Below are positions 17,821 to 28,200 of a DNA stretch of 64,000 nt, one piece after another. Below the pieces are notes generated by a model, which worked only from the letters and a program-made list of their open reading frames with translations, had not been told where the DNA came from and ran no database searches. The stretch is from assembly GCA_030248225.1 (NCBI GenBank), contig JASANE010028745.1, positions 1 through 64,000 of the forward strand. The letters are read 5' to 3'. Each line of letters starts with the position of its first letter. Position 1 is the stretch's first letter. The position numbers and the translations under genes were made by a program. The stretch is from Trileptium ribeirensis. Lineage: Eukaryota; Nematoda; Enoplea; Enoplida; Thoracostomopsidae.

Positions 17821-20701
17821 AGCTCTCGCGATCAGATGGGCAGCGCTACACTTCAAGCATTATTTAGTAGGGCACAAGTTTCATGTCGAAACCGACCACA
17901 AGCCGCTAAGAGCCCTGTTTGACAAGCCGCCCAGAAACTCACGCTTATCGCAGTGGCGCAGTGAATTACTACTTGAATTCGGAGGATTTGAAATACAATA
18001 CAGGACAGGTAGAGAGAACGGCAATGCCGATGCTTTGTCGCGGGATCCTAGGTACGACCCATCCCTAAGCGAGGAACCAGGAGACACGTATGAAATATTA
18101 ATGATGGGTCGGGGACGACCCACCGACCCCCGTCCACCAACAACCTGTGCAGCATGGGATCAATCGCATCTGCCGTATCCCGTACGCACGGTGACACCGC
18201 TCGCAACCGGGGCGCCAACAGCTGTAATGGGAAGCCCCATGGCTCCCCCAGGGCAGCCGAACCCCGAAGCAATTCCGTCACAATTAGTTCCCGACACGCA
18301 GATCTCTACAGTACCCCCTGCAACGCTAATCCAACAGGCAGCCACGCTAAGCGCAATTCCGATCCGGATGGATCCAGGAGAAACACCAGTAATGTCAGTA
18401 CGTACCACAACTATCTCGGGTTCTGGAGTCGGACCTCAGGCTCGAGGATCCAAGAGGCCACACCGGCCTGAATCGGAAACCGCAGGACTAAGAGCGACTA
18501 CACTACCCACTGAACAGGAATTTGATAGACTCATGAAATTAATGATGCACTATGAAACAGAAATACTACCGACCGTTAGGATCGAGGACGCACAGGACAC
18601 TCACGAAAACATATACTTGCCGTTCTTTTCGGATCTCCCAGATTTTAATTTAGTACGACTCCTACCCTATATACAACGAAATGACCCAGAACTGGGTCCA
18701 ATTTGGTGGTATTTGTATAACAAAACACGGCCCAGGGCCGAGCTAGGCGCACTAAGAATTGAAATGCGAGCTCATTACTTCGAATTAGCTCAGGATACTA
18801 AGATACTGTACATGCACCCATTACAACCAGGGGACATAAATTATAAATTGTGCGTCCCAATTACATTAGTACAGCAAATACTCAAACATGAACACAACAC
18901 TCTGTATGGAGGACATCCTGGCCGTGATCGGCTAATAGCAAAATTGAAACAATTTTATTACTGGAAAGGTATGTCAGAACACGCACAACAATGGATCAGG
19001 CGATGCACTCTATGCCAATCCGCGAAGGACCCGATTTCTCGGATAACCACCGGATTGGGCAGGGTTCCGTTGGCAAATCAACCAATGTATCGTGTATTCG
19101 TAGACATACTCGACATTCAGGTTAGGTCGCAAGCAGGCAATCGCTACGTTATTGCATTTATAGATCAATTCACAAAATTCGCAATAGCAGTAGCAATAAG
19201 GCACCAGGATGCACACACTGCCGCTCACATATTTTTGTATGAGGTAGTTAACAAGTACGGAGCTCCCAGGGAGCTATATTCTGATAGAGGAGGTGCTTTC
19301 ACCGCACACATGTTTGAAAGCCTGTGCCAGGAAATGCACATATTTCGGCACATGAGTTTAGCTTACCACCCTCAAGCAAATGGTGAGATTGAAAGATTTA
19401 ATAGGACATTATTATATTTACTACGAGTAAGCGTACCGCAAGATGACCACCATTCATGGGATATATCATTACCATTTTGTGTAATGGCTTATAATTCTTC
19501 GGTACACACAGCCACCAAATATCCACCATTTTTACTAATGCATGGATTTTACCCTAGGTTACCCGGAGAATACGACACGCATAGTGCAGCCACAGGATAC
19601 ACTGGAGCTCACTCATATAGAGCCAACGCGCAGCGCTGGATGGCTTCTATTAGGGAACGCGCATACCAATCCATGAGAGCCGCCCAGGAAGTAAATCGGC
19701 TAAGATACAATAGGCGAGCTCGCGAACCACGCTATCAAACAGGCAAATTAGTCTGGGATTATAGACACGATACCACGCCAGGAACATCTAGGAAACTTAC
19801 GCCTCGTTGGTGCGGACCATACCAAATACTAGGGATCACCCCGCCATGCATGCGTGTAAGAATGCATTCAAATCCGGAAGGTATGGCGCATGTAGTACAC
19901 CTTAATAGAACTAAGCCGTGTTTTAGAGCTTTAGATCCGGTACCCAACGTAGGAGATTGGCTAGGCCAAGTGCACGCTTCTGTTCTAGAAAGGGGCTTAA
20001 ACGAACCAACCCAACGAATCATCGCTGATAGGGATTTTGTGACAGAAATAGAACCCGTAGATGAGGTAGCAGTGCGCACAGTAAGAACAGCAGTCAGTGA
20101 TAGTTCGGACACCGAAAGTATAGAAATGGGTGACCCCAATGATCCTAACTTCTACCGCCGGACATACGCAGAAATCGAAGCCGAACAAGCAGCAGTGGAG
20201 CACATTGAGTATCGGACGGACGACTACGAACCGCAGAATCCAAGGACAGTCAGGAATCGGATTCCACTGACTGATCCAGATAGAGAAATAGAACCCTCTT
20301 GGCCACCAATATCGCAGGAACAGGTTACCAGCCGCGAGGCCTTTTCATACATACCAGAACCTGGTAGCCGAGATACGCAGGTAGAATACGGACGACATAC
20401 TGTACCAGTGACCACGATAGAACGAATAGTGGCTACCAGCGAGGAGGTTCCATTCGGCGTACCGACTGTAGATGTTGGAATACTCGAAGCACAACACTTC
20501 TACCCAGCGGACCTTACGCTGTCTACTACGCCACGAGGAGCTTCCGTGGAATTGTCGTACCTGGACCATACACCTCAGGGGATCTACGCTACGCAATCAT
20601 GCTCGCTGCTCAGGACCATCCATTATTTCAGTCACGACCGGCTGAACACATTATGGCATCACGGCTACGAGTACCAATGGAGATGGCAACTCAAACTGTA
20701 G
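17786..20701 (+). CDS. pol: RNase H end, integrase and C-terminal extension
   Basis: A 971-residue frame continues RNase H (EAEALAIRWAALHFK, ETDHKPLRALF, NADALSRDP). A Pro/Thr-rich linker of about 150 residues follows, unusual at this place. Integrase follows: zinc finger (HEHNTLYGGHPGRDR...CTLCQ), then the DDE core with D in FVDILD, D in YSDRGGAF and E in HPQANGEIERF. A GPY/F-type module (RWCGPYQIL) closes the canonical protein. Integrase inserts the DNA copy into the host genome. About 250 further residues follow with no recognised domain. The frame ends at 20701 and coding-like sequence resumes in the frame at 20599, so a small indel near 20590 is likely. Confidence 0.9.
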   Translation: MHTQAKLAIEAEALAIRWAALHFKHYLVGHKFHVETDHKPLRALFDKPPRNSRLSQWRSELLLEFGGFEIQYRTGRENGNADALSRDPRYDPSLSEEPGDTYEILMMGRGRPTDPRPPTTCAAWDQSHLPYPVRTVTPLATGAPTAVMGSPMAPPGQPNPEAIPSQLVPDTQISTVPPATLIQQAATLSAIPIRMDPGETPVMSVRTTTISGSGVGPQARGSKRPHRPESETAGLRATTLPTEQEFDRLMKLMMHYETEILPTVRIEDAQDTHENIYLPFFSDLPDFNLVRLLPYIQRNDPELGPIWWYLYNKTRPRAELGALRIEMRAHYFELAQDTKILYMHPLQPGDINYKLCVPITLVQQILKHEHNTLYGGHPGRDRLIAKLKQFYYWKGMSEHAQQWIRRCTLCQSAKDPISRITTGLGRVPLANQPMYRVFVDILDIQVRSQAGNRYVIAFIDQFTKFAIAVAIRHQDAHTAAHIFLYEVVNKYGAPRELYSDRGGAFTAHMFESLCQEMHIFRHMSLAYHPQANGEIERFNRTLLYLLRVSVPQDDHHSWDISLPFCVMAYNSSVHTATKYPPFLLMHGFYPRLPGEYDTHSAATGYTGAHSYRANAQRWMASIRERAYQSMRAAQEVNRLRYNRRAREPRYQTGKLVWDYRHDTTPGTSRKLTPRWCGPYQILGITPPCMRVRMHSNPEGMAHVVHLNRTKPCFRALDPVPNVGDWLGQVHASVLERGLNEPTQRIIADRDFVTEIEPVDEVAVRTVRTAVSDSSDTESIEMGDPNDPNFYRRTYAEIEAEQAAVEHIEYRTDDYEPQNPRTVRNRIPLTDPDREIEPSWPPISQEQVTSREAFSYIPEPGSRDTQVEYGRHTVPVTTIERIVATSEEVPFGVPTVDVGILEAQHFYPADLTLSTTPRGASVELSYLDHTPQGIYATQSCSLLRTIHYFSHDRLNTLWHHGYEYQWRWQLKL

Positions 20702-21228
20702 GGGACTATACAACAATGCGTCCCTATAGCGCTCCACCAGCAAGTGCCGACACACCTTTGGCTCCTCACCAATATGTTTTTCGCGAGGCGCCCATGACTC
20801 AACCACCTTTGGGGTCGCCAGTGTCCAGTTATTTGTCGGAAACTTCTGGAGAAGGTACCACAGTGGACGTGAGAGCAGCCGAAGCAGACGACGAACTAAC
20901 AAGCCAAACATCGCAGGAACCATCTTCCACCGAGCGGCTCGGTCAGGCAGGACAGGAGACATCAAGTAGCGACTCTAGGACACAACCGGGAACTTCTGGC
21001 TCATTAAGCGAATTCACACTTGCCGGATCAAGTAGTGAAGCACCAGCACCCCAGCAAGGAACCAGTCGCCCAGTGACCTTGAGTACCCCCCTCGCACGCG
21101 AGCCCCGTCGGAAGAGCGTGGAAAAGGCCTTGTTGGACGAGCCACCCAACGGAAACAGGTCACATCGACACGAGGAAGTTGAACTATCCAGTTTACTGGT
21201 ACCGAACAACCAGGGCCGTCCACGGTGA
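20599..21228 (+). CDS. Ser/Thr/Pro-rich tail after integrase, part 1
   Basis: A 209-residue frame overlaps the end of the integrase frame. It is rich in Ser, Thr, Pro, Glu and Gln with no recognised domain. The reading at its start flows naturally from the upstream frame if one small indel is assumed. I read it as continued polyprotein rather than a separate gene. It could be a spacer or a phosphorylated tail. Confidence 0.5.
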   Translation: MLAAQDHPLFQSRPAEHIMASRLRVPMEMATQTVGDYTTMRPYSAPPASADTPLAPHQYVFREAPMTQPPLGSPVSSYLSETSGEGTTVDVRAAEADDELTSQTSQEPSSTERLGQAGQETSSSDSRTQPGTSGSLSEFTLAGSSSEAPAPQQGTSRPVTLSTPLAREPRRKSVEKALLDEPPNGNRSHRHEEVELSSLLVPNNQGRPR

Positions 21229-21719
21229 CTATCACTGAACTAGTGCATCCCCTTACCACTACTACTACTACCTCCTCAGGAATAATACGACTCAGCACCA
21301 CCCGGGCAACAGCACCTACCAGACATCTCCTTCACCGCCAGGCTAGGGACCGGGTCTTTAGACCATATGGCGCAGCATCGGACGAGGAAGTAGGAGACGC
21401 CCTACGTAGGCCTAGACGAGTGACCTTCCAGGAACCGGCGGCTACTACTAGCGAAGCAGCTGGAACCTCTACTAGACTAGCATCTACTACTCGCACGCAG
21501 TCCACCAGTGTCACCACCTCAATGACCAGTGCGCCAATCGCGACACCACAACAGCTTCTGAGGGGCGAACGCTCCTTAGGTAGGACTCGACCACCCACTT
21601 CATTCCCACGCTATCCTTCTAGTCAGGAGTTACATCCTGCAGCCTGGCGTCAACGGACGCCCCGACCACCACCGTACGAAGAATCTGATTCAGACTATCC
21701 AGACTTACGAATAGACTAA
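21225..21719 (+). CDS. Ser/Thr/Arg-rich tail after integrase, part 2
   Basis: A 164-residue frame overlaps part 1 by four bases and is most simply the same protein after another indel near 21210. It starts with a Thr run, continues Arg/Thr/Ser-rich, and ends PPPYEESDSDYPDLRID. PPPYEE resembles a PPxY late-domain motif, which recruits NEDD4-type ligases for budding in retroviruses; this is an inference from one motif. The stop at 21719 lies about 50 bases before the purine tract. Confidence 0.5.
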   Translation: MTITELVHPLTTTTTTSSGIIRLSTTRATAPTRHLLHRQARDRVFRPYGAASDEEVGDALRRPRRVTFQEPAATTSEAAGTSTRLASTTRTQSTSVTTSMTSAPIATPQQLLRGERSLGRTRPPTSFPRYPSSQELHPAAWRQRTPRPPPYEESDSDYPDLRID

Positions 21720-21767
21720 CTTACCCCATACTAGCACGTACTTCTGACCATGCAAACAAACAATCAT

Positions 21768-21788
21768 AAGAAGGGGGATTAGAAAAGG
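21768..21788 (+). promoter_or_regulatory. Candidate polypurine tract
   Basis: aagaagggggattagaaaagg lies between the last coding frame and the 3' LTR, where plus-strand DNA priming would occur. An LTR beginning exactly here cannot be proved because the matching end of the 5' LTR is outside the window. Confidence 0.45.
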
Positions 21789-21868
21789 GGTCCGAGAAAA
21801 TATAGATATTTTATTAGAAGACAAGATCATCCTTACATTTAGACTTATTCCCAATATGTACATTATAG

Positions 21869-23140
21869 ATGCAGCGAGCCCACAGTACAAACAGCATCAA
21901 TGCCCGTCTGATCCCAAAGGGCGTGCGGCACGTACCAGTGGCGATCGATGGGCACAAATTTCCTCAGGTGCCACAATATCATCTGGACCGGGAGGGACGA
22001 TGGGAATTCATCTCGCTCAACAGCAAACGATGGAGTCACCTGTCCAACGAATACCGCATGGAGGACCGCTTCGAACATGACGGACGGCGCCTCTCCAGCG
22101 TCGCCGAGCACTACCACCTCGGCGTCCTGGTGTTATTGCGGTACGAGGACGAGGCCAAGGAATTGGGCGAGATCGACAGCACGCCAACCGAATTGCAACT
22201 TCGCAGCATCGCCCTGCAGCGACAACTCCCGCACAGTGCTCGACGTTGGCACATGTCGTACCGAGCACACCTGCTGCGACCAATCCTGCTGGCAAAGTTC
22301 AGCATAGACGAGTACACTGAGGAGCTGGAGAAAACCGGCAGCCGGCAACTCCTCAACGATTCCTGGGACAACTTTTGGGGCACTGGAATGCCCCCGGCCC
22401 AGTGCAGCAACTACCGGACAATATGCCACAACGTCACTGGCCGGTTGCTCGAAGAAATCCGAGCGTTCCATCGCGACGGATTTGTTCGCTGGCCACGAAC
22501 CATCATTGTCGGCGACGAGCAGGCCCTGCCGCTACTCGAAGTAGCCGACGAGCGTAACTGGCTCGTCCTTGCCTATCCGGGGCTGACGATGGTCGAGCTA
22601 CTGAAATGGGCCAACGCACTATTGACGCCGCAGACGGACTGCGTTTTCGTCCTTGGCGGTTATGACGATGTGTGGCTTAAACCGCGGAAAGCATTATCGC
22701 CAGGTGCCTATTTCAAGCGTATCAAACGGCACCTGGGAGTATTGGATCGGCGCGCCCGGGAAGATGCCGCCATCTACGTTGCGTCGCCTCCCCCACATTG
22801 GAACGCCAACAATTACACTGGCGACACATGGGGACGGCAATTCCGCACGCGTAAGACGGAACTCACCCTCAGCCACCAATCGCTCCGTAGCGTAATCATG
22901 CCACGATGGCCGGCGCCACTCATGGAACCCGAAGCCTGGGACACGGTCGGGCCGTTCAACCAGGGTGAGGACCGGCGGCGTTGGAACAAGCCCGTCGTAA
23001 CTCCAGCGTGCCACCACGAATTGGTCGCTTGGGTGGAGCAAAATCTCCATTGCGCAGATATTATCCGGCGGCTTATGGAGCGACCACCGCCAAAAGAAGA
23101 ATATTACGACTATTCTGGTGATGAGGAGGCGAGTATGTAA
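21869..23140 (+). CDS. NADAR-A: intact NADAR-like + SGNH-like accessory protein
   Basis: A 423-residue intact gene lies at the start of U3, with its ATG directly after an acceptor-like attatag. Residues about 45-200 match the NADAR pattern: LSN at 58-60, VAEHYH with Glu80-His81, ILLAKF at 139-144, EKTGSRQLL at 154-162, DNFWGTG at 167-173 and HNVTGRLLEEIR at 187-198. NADAR proteins act on ADP-ribose or ribosyl N-glycosides, and some remove ADP-ribose from guanine. Residues about 207-395 resemble an SGNH hydrolase fold: IVGDEQAL at the GDS position (Ser replaced by Glu), LGGYDD at the GxND position and HH near the end, so this half may not be a working esterase. It is paralogous to NADAR-B just downstream. 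Host-defence evasion or nucleotide salvage are guesses. Confidence 0.75.
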   Translation: MQRAHSTNSINARLIPKGVRHVPVAIDGHKFPQVPQYHLDREGRWEFISLNSKRWSHLSNEYRMEDRFEHDGRRLSSVAEHYHLGVLVLLRYEDEAKELGEIDSTPTELQLRSIALQRQLPHSARRWHMSYRAHLLRPILLAKFSIDEYTEELEKTGSRQLLNDSWDNFWGTGMPPAQCSNYRTICHNVTGRLLEEIRAFHRDGFVRWPRTIIVGDEQALPLLEVADERNWLVLAYPGLTMVELLKWANALLTPQTDCVFVLGGYDDVWLKPRKALSPGAYFKRIKRHLGVLDRRAREDAAIYVASPPPHWNANNYTGDTWGRQFRTRKTELTLSHQSLRSVIMPRWPAPLMEPEAWDTVGPFNQGEDRRRWNKPVVTPACHHELVAWVEQNLHCADIIRRLMERPPPKEEYYDYSGDEEASM

Positions 23141-23398
23141 AGAGGGGAGGGGGCAGGTATAGGCAAAGAATTGTTAGAGCAGTTTAGAATGTTGGGAACA
23201 GGGAAGAAAACTAAAATTTTAAATCATCCGGAGAGGATGAAAAATTCGAGTCACCATACAGGCCACACTCAACCAAAGCAGGCGTACTAGAATTAGGATG
23301 CTAGGAATACATAGTTCTCGTAAGAGGAGCACACGTAACCCGAAGCGCTGCGACAATTAAGTAATTAACAAGCATACTTATTTAAATTCCCTTTACAG
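23141..23398 (+). other. Spacer between NADAR-A and NADAR-B
   Basis: This non-coding spacer of about 258 bases aligns with positions 13-259 of the 5' LTR. It ends in the splice-acceptor-like ccctttacag before the NADAR-B ATG. Confidence 0.5.
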
Positions 23399-24666
23399 AT
23401 GAGCACCAGGAATGTGGACGTAACGCCAAACCGAAAATACGGCGGACGATTGCCAGCAGTCGGACCGTACGCTCCGCCGGAAATGGCCCTATTCCAGCTA
23501 CCAACGATTCCAGTCTACCGGGTAGACTTGAACAAACCATTCGCCGCATTCCTGTCACATGGCACGGACTGGCCAGAGCTGTCGAACATGCACAAGACGT
23601 CAGCTCCATTCAGCAACGACGGCGTGCTAGCCAACACCGCGGAGCGACACTATCACGTCCAGGTGCTGGCACTCCTGGAACACCACGACTCCGCGCGTGA
23701 ACTTTTGGACTCGACCGACACACCCCTGCAGATCAAATCACGAGCACGGGTGCTCAAAGACGAGCTGATTGATTACGTCACCAGCGCTCGCCTTAAGCCG
23801 CTGTTGGAGCATATCATGCGCCCCATCCTACTCGCCAAATTTGCCATCCCGGAGTACGCTCACGTACTCCAGCTCACTGAGGATCGGCAACTGCTCGAGG
23901 CATCAACCGACGCTTTTTGGTGCGTCGGACGCTCCAACCAGCAATTGCAAAGCAATGAGGCACCCGGACGCTGCCATAACGTCATGGGACGCTTATTAGA
24001 GGAGGTACGTGAATGCCGCGCCACCGGAAACGTGCGATGGCCCCGAACAGCCATACTAGGGATGCATTGGCACTACCACTGCTGGAAATGGCCGATGACA
24101 ACAAATGGCTGGTTAACGGATGGCCGGACACCAGCCTGGCGCGGCTTGTCCAGACCGCCAATGCCATAGTCACGCCACAGCTTAACTGCATCATCCTGCT
24201 AGGTGGCTACAACTACATCTACAGGAAAGTGCCTCTGGAGCAGCTCCATGCGACAAACCCAAACGCGGCATTTAAAAAGGTAAAGCGCCACTTGGGAGTG
24301 CTGTCAAAGCGAGTTGCACCAACAATATCAATCATCATGTCACCTCCTATTCCGCGTTTGGTCGCCACCAATCAGGAAGCAGCGTCCTGGACGGTCGAGC
24401 TAAAGAAAATTTTAGCCAACCATCGCCAGCGCTACAATACACTCCATAACGTGTACATTCCGACGTGTCCTGTTGCGTTCAATACACCCGACGCGTGGGA
24501 GCGGGACGAGCCACACATGGAGTGGGGCGAGCGACCACAATTTCGCGAGCCGATGGTATCTAATTACTGTCGTAGCAATCTGCGCTAGTGGATGACCCAC
24601 CTCGTGCGCGATGCCGAACTGGGGCGCTTGGCACCCTCCATAGATGGTCGCTGGTGCACTGCATAA
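23399..24666 (+). pseudogene. NADAR-B, broken copy in the 3' LTR
   Basis: This is the homologue of 260-1526. The NADAR-like half is open (FSNDGVLANTAERHYH, IMRPILLAKF, the Leu-Thr-Glu-Asp-Arg segment, CHNVMGRLLEEVR). A one-base deletion in a G run near 24060 shifts the frame exactly at the GD motif that starts the SGNH-like half. That half then reads on from 24013 to 24588 in the other frame (GDALALPLLEM, LLGGYNYIYR). A TAG at 24586-24588 replaces the Glu codon of the 5' copy, and the original stop is at 24664-24666. Different lesions hit the two B copies, so both were once functional. Confidence 0.7.
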
Positions 24667-25724
24667 CGGTAGGTTAGCGGCTAACGCGAGCGAGGAGGAA
24701 ATGAGAGCAGGAAGGGAACAAGATCATCAGTACGATTTGTTAAGAGATGCATTGAAAGGGGTAGTTAGGAGCACGAAACGCATCTGAGGTAACAGCAGTG
24801 AGAAATGCAGCTAGGCAGTAACGGCTTAAAATACTAGTCACGAGCAATGCAGGTAGGCGTCATCGATAAGACTAGGAGTAATAAATGCAATCTTATTAAG
24901 CCGAAAGTACCAACTACAGTTAGCGAATTCGACATGGCGAACACCAAGGAACCAAGTCTTAAAGAAATTAAAATAAATCAAATGGGTAGATGCGATTTCC
25001 AGTTAACTACTTGGAAATTTCTAAAAAAACCCCTGGGTCTGGGCATAACCGGCAGCCGGGTCCGTTCCTAGGGCGAACCAAATAAATGCTCGGAGGTACG
25101 TGCCAAGAAGATAGTGTATTATAATATATGTATAGTTGTTACTGTTGTAATAATACTGCAAAAATATACATAACGTTTAGAACGTTGGGAAAAATTTAAA
25201 TAGGACAAGCAAGATACATTTTCAAAAAACTACAATATCAAACTTAAAAATATTATAAACCATAAGGGAAAACTTCCAAAATTACCGAAAATAAAGGGAG
25301 AAGGGACGCTTTTTTGGTGATAACCAAACAAGTTGAACGTCCTTCTACCCTCGTTTTAACAAAACTTCTAACAAATTTTTGGAAAATTACTCTAAATTTA
25401 GTACATAAGGCCCAAACGGGCTAAATTTTTCAAATTCCACGTTCAAACGGGCCAATTTTTCAAATTGCGCATTAGTTTTACTTAATTTACACCAAGGGCT
25501 GTACATCACATGAGATTAATCATACAAAATTTTCACTTTATTCTCATAGCTCAACAAATCAAACCTTCTACCATAAGTAAGGAGTCTATAAAATCCAAAA
25601 AATTTTTTAAGAGATGTAACGGCCCGAAATTTCAGGGATTTCAACGAGATATTCAACTAAGGAAAAACCGGTTAAACTAAGGTCAAGAAAGTGGGAAAAT
25701 GGGGGTGACGGGCGATCGGATACC

Positions 25725-25824
25725 GGTGGAGTGTGGCTCAGGTATTATGTCATGTACCATTGTATCGTCGTTATAAAAATAAAATGTATCACGAATGTAA
25801 TTTGTCGTATCGTCACGCTCCACC
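25725..25824 (+). repeat. Long-range stem in U3 (3' LTR)
   Basis: GGTGGAGTGTG (25725-25735) pairs with CACGCTCCACC (25814-25824) using one G-U pair. It is homologous to the perfect stem at 2540/2628. Confidence 0.55.
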
Positions 25825-26594
25825 CGCCCGAGGTGCACGGGGTGATTTTGGCACCAAAATGGAATGCTTGTGACATTAAGCAGGGTATCCGGTCGAACCT
25901 AAGTGAATTCGATGATGATATGTGCATTTATAATATTGAATGTATGCGTAATGAAATGTTATATTATTTTAGTTTATGTGGTAAAAGAGTGGAGCACCGC
26001 GTGTCCGGGTGGGTCTGGGTAGCATATGGGATCTTTTAAGTTAAAGACTAATGGGGAAACTTTTGTAACATTTCTAATCTCGAGGACCCATTCTGGCATG
26101 CGGTTGCGGAGTAATTGAACCAATAAATAAAGTGAGCAGCTAAATTTTGGAGATAGGAAAGCGACAGAACTCAGCTAAAGCGTGCATTTTGTAAGGCCTA
26201 CTTAAAAGCGAAATTTTACTAGTTTTTGGACATCTAAGGCCAAGTGGGCTTATCACATCGTTAATAGGGTTCCCTAAGGCTCCAAAATTTCGCAATCGGG
26301 CCAAGCTGGCCTTTACCGGTAAGTACTTAGGGACCCCCAACAAAGCGTTTAAACACCCATTTTTCAAAGTCTCCTATCTCCGCAGATATAACCAAAACTC
26401 CCCAATTTTTCGGTCTCTGCACCGCCACGGGGTCTTACCCTAACTATCTAGTCGAAAACCGGGGCCTCGTAGCTTAACTGGTCCGAGTAGGACCCTAATA
26501 ACCCTCCCGGTACACCAAAAGTTTCTATCTTTAGCTCATAAAACGGCCTCTAACAGGCCGCCTATTGGTCCTACACTTAAAATTCTACTTTCAT

Positions 26595-26647
26595 CAGTAG
26601 GCGACCAGCCAGAGTATGAACCTGGTCCCGCCCCCGGCCGCCTACTG
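26595..26647 (+). repeat. 9-bp stem hairpin (3' LTR)
   Basis: CAGTAGGCG and CGCCTACTG are identical to the stem arms at 3415 and 3459 of the 5' LTR. Confidence 0.55.
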
Positions 26648-27094
26648 TCTTGCGTTGGTCCGCAATCACTAAAAATATGCTCAAACCTTGGTACGACTTC
26701 GGCGCCCTGGGCCCTCGTATATTTCCTTGCCTAAAATTTCTCACGCCTACCAGCACGAGGTTTAGTCGCTCTGTCGCTCGTGCCCCTCTGTATCTTTAGC
26801 CGGCTATATGTTTTATTAATGACCCTGCTGGCTCTTTCGCTCTGTTGTCCTGCCGACCGACAGCTGCTGTTGTTTATGTACGAGCGACTCTTGCCATCAG
26901 CGTTGGCGATCTGCTTTGTAGTGACCAGAGCTCGGTATCATTGTTTTTGTATGTGTTGCGATAAATTGTTTGTTTTTATACAGTCGCTAATATAAAATTT
27001 GTAAAATTAAAATGTTATTCTAGACCAGCTCGTGAACGAGACAGAAGGACCCGGGGTAAGCGTCAAGAAAAAAGGGAGGGGGTAGGGACACTGG

Positions 27095-27101
27095 TATAAA
27101 A
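27095..27101 (+). promoter_or_regulatory. TATA box of the 3' LTR
   Basis: TATAAAA lies at the place equivalent to 3900 in the 5' LTR. In the intact element it marks the start of R near 27125. Confidence 0.5.
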
Positions 27102-27242
27102 GAAAAAGGCCTGACGCAGCGTCGGAGCCAATCGAGTTGTATCACAGACCAAGTGGTCTGTTTTTGGAGTCGGGCGGTTGTCGCCCTTTTAGCTGTAAGG
27201 TTTTAAATGATTTTGGTTTTTCGCTTGATTTGTTTTCCTTTC

Positions 27243-27286
27243 CTAGGGGTGTCTCCTACTGTGTAGCACAGGACGGAGCCCCCCAG
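27243..27286 (+). repeat. Leader hairpin (3' LTR)
   Basis: Nested stems include CTCC/GGAG and CTGTG-tag-CACAG. It is the counterpart of 4048-4096, but the splice donor beside it is degraded here. Confidence 0.5.
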
Positions 27287-27741
27287 TGACTCTTCAAAGT
27301 GTCGAAATTTCGTTGGCTGGGGCTGCTCTTGCGCGTGCGGGCGCGTCCGACGGATGCTCCGTGCACTCGCAAGCGCAGTCCCAACAAAATCGAGAAGGTC
27401 ACGCGTTAAGCTGCTCGCAAATCGCAAACGCTCGACTGGTTCCCCGCTCGCCGGGTCGCCATGTTTTAATTTTAGACCCGGGGGGGCGAGTTTTAGTGAT
27501 GTGAAAGGGTAAAGGGGATATGAAGTACACAGGAAGGGGGAAAGATACAGGGACACGGGAGGGGTAAGGCGTTTGAGAAATACTAAGGACTCGTAGCGTG
27601 TTGACCTGGAGGCAGCCGCTTAGGCAGAATATAACTGAGATAAGTAAGGATCTGCGCTAGGTTTCCCGTCAAAATTGTTGAGCATTTGGTCCCTGAGCGT
27701 TTCTTTTTATTGTTCCTCGCTACGTCGTTTTAAAAAAACTC

Positions 27742-27777
27742 CAGTCTTCCAGGCCGTTTAGACACGGTAGAAGACTG
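27742..27777 (+). repeat. TTAGAC-family hairpin 1 (3' LTR)
   Basis: CAGTCTTC (27742-27749) pairs perfectly with GAAGACTG (27770-27777) around CCGT-TTAGAC-ACGG (27754-27767). Confidence 0.7.
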
Positions 27778-28159
27778 TAATAATTTGGATCAACCATTCT
27801 AAAACCCCGCCGCAAATTGGCGCTGTAAAACAATTCTAAATTTTTCAATGACTTTCAAGAGAAAATGGAGCCTCTTTCGACTCGTGCTCCATCAGTTTTC
27901 GAAGTCGTAGCTCGATTCGAGCCTAAGTCATAGGAAAATATATGAGAACAACTGCAGGTCACACGACTTAAAGACCCAGTCATTGGGTAAGTAGAGCGAG
28001 TTGTCCGCTCGGGACGGACGCGGTCATTTGCACGCGAGAAACGTTTCAAACAAAAAATTAAGAATGGAACCCCTGACGCTAGCCCCAGAAATTCGAGCTC
28101 TACTCTGAGATTCGCTCCGCTCCGAACAAAATTTCAGTCAATGAACCCCAAAAAATCCA

Positions 28160-28200
28160 GACGGGTCTCAGGCCGTTTAGACACGGTAGGGCACTCCGTC
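28160..28200 (+). repeat. TTAGAC-family hairpin 2 (3' LTR)
   Basis: GACGG/CCGTC outer stem around CCGT-TTAGAC-ACGG (28173-28186). It is 419 bases after hairpin 1, against 424 in the 5' LTR. Confidence 0.7.

Larger units (their letters stand above)
24667..27094 (+). other. Non-coding U3 part of the 3' LTR
   Basis: It aligns with 1527-3899. It holds the same conserved islands: AACGTTTAGAACGTT near 25170, the nested hairpin at 25295-25349, the wobble-preserving stem at 25725/25814, CTAAC-loop hairpin 26545-26559 and the 9-bp stem at 26595/26639. A good donor (CCG|GTAAGT, about 26320) and acceptor (tatctccgcag, ending 26386) occur here but are not both visible in the 5' copy. Confidence 0.5.
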
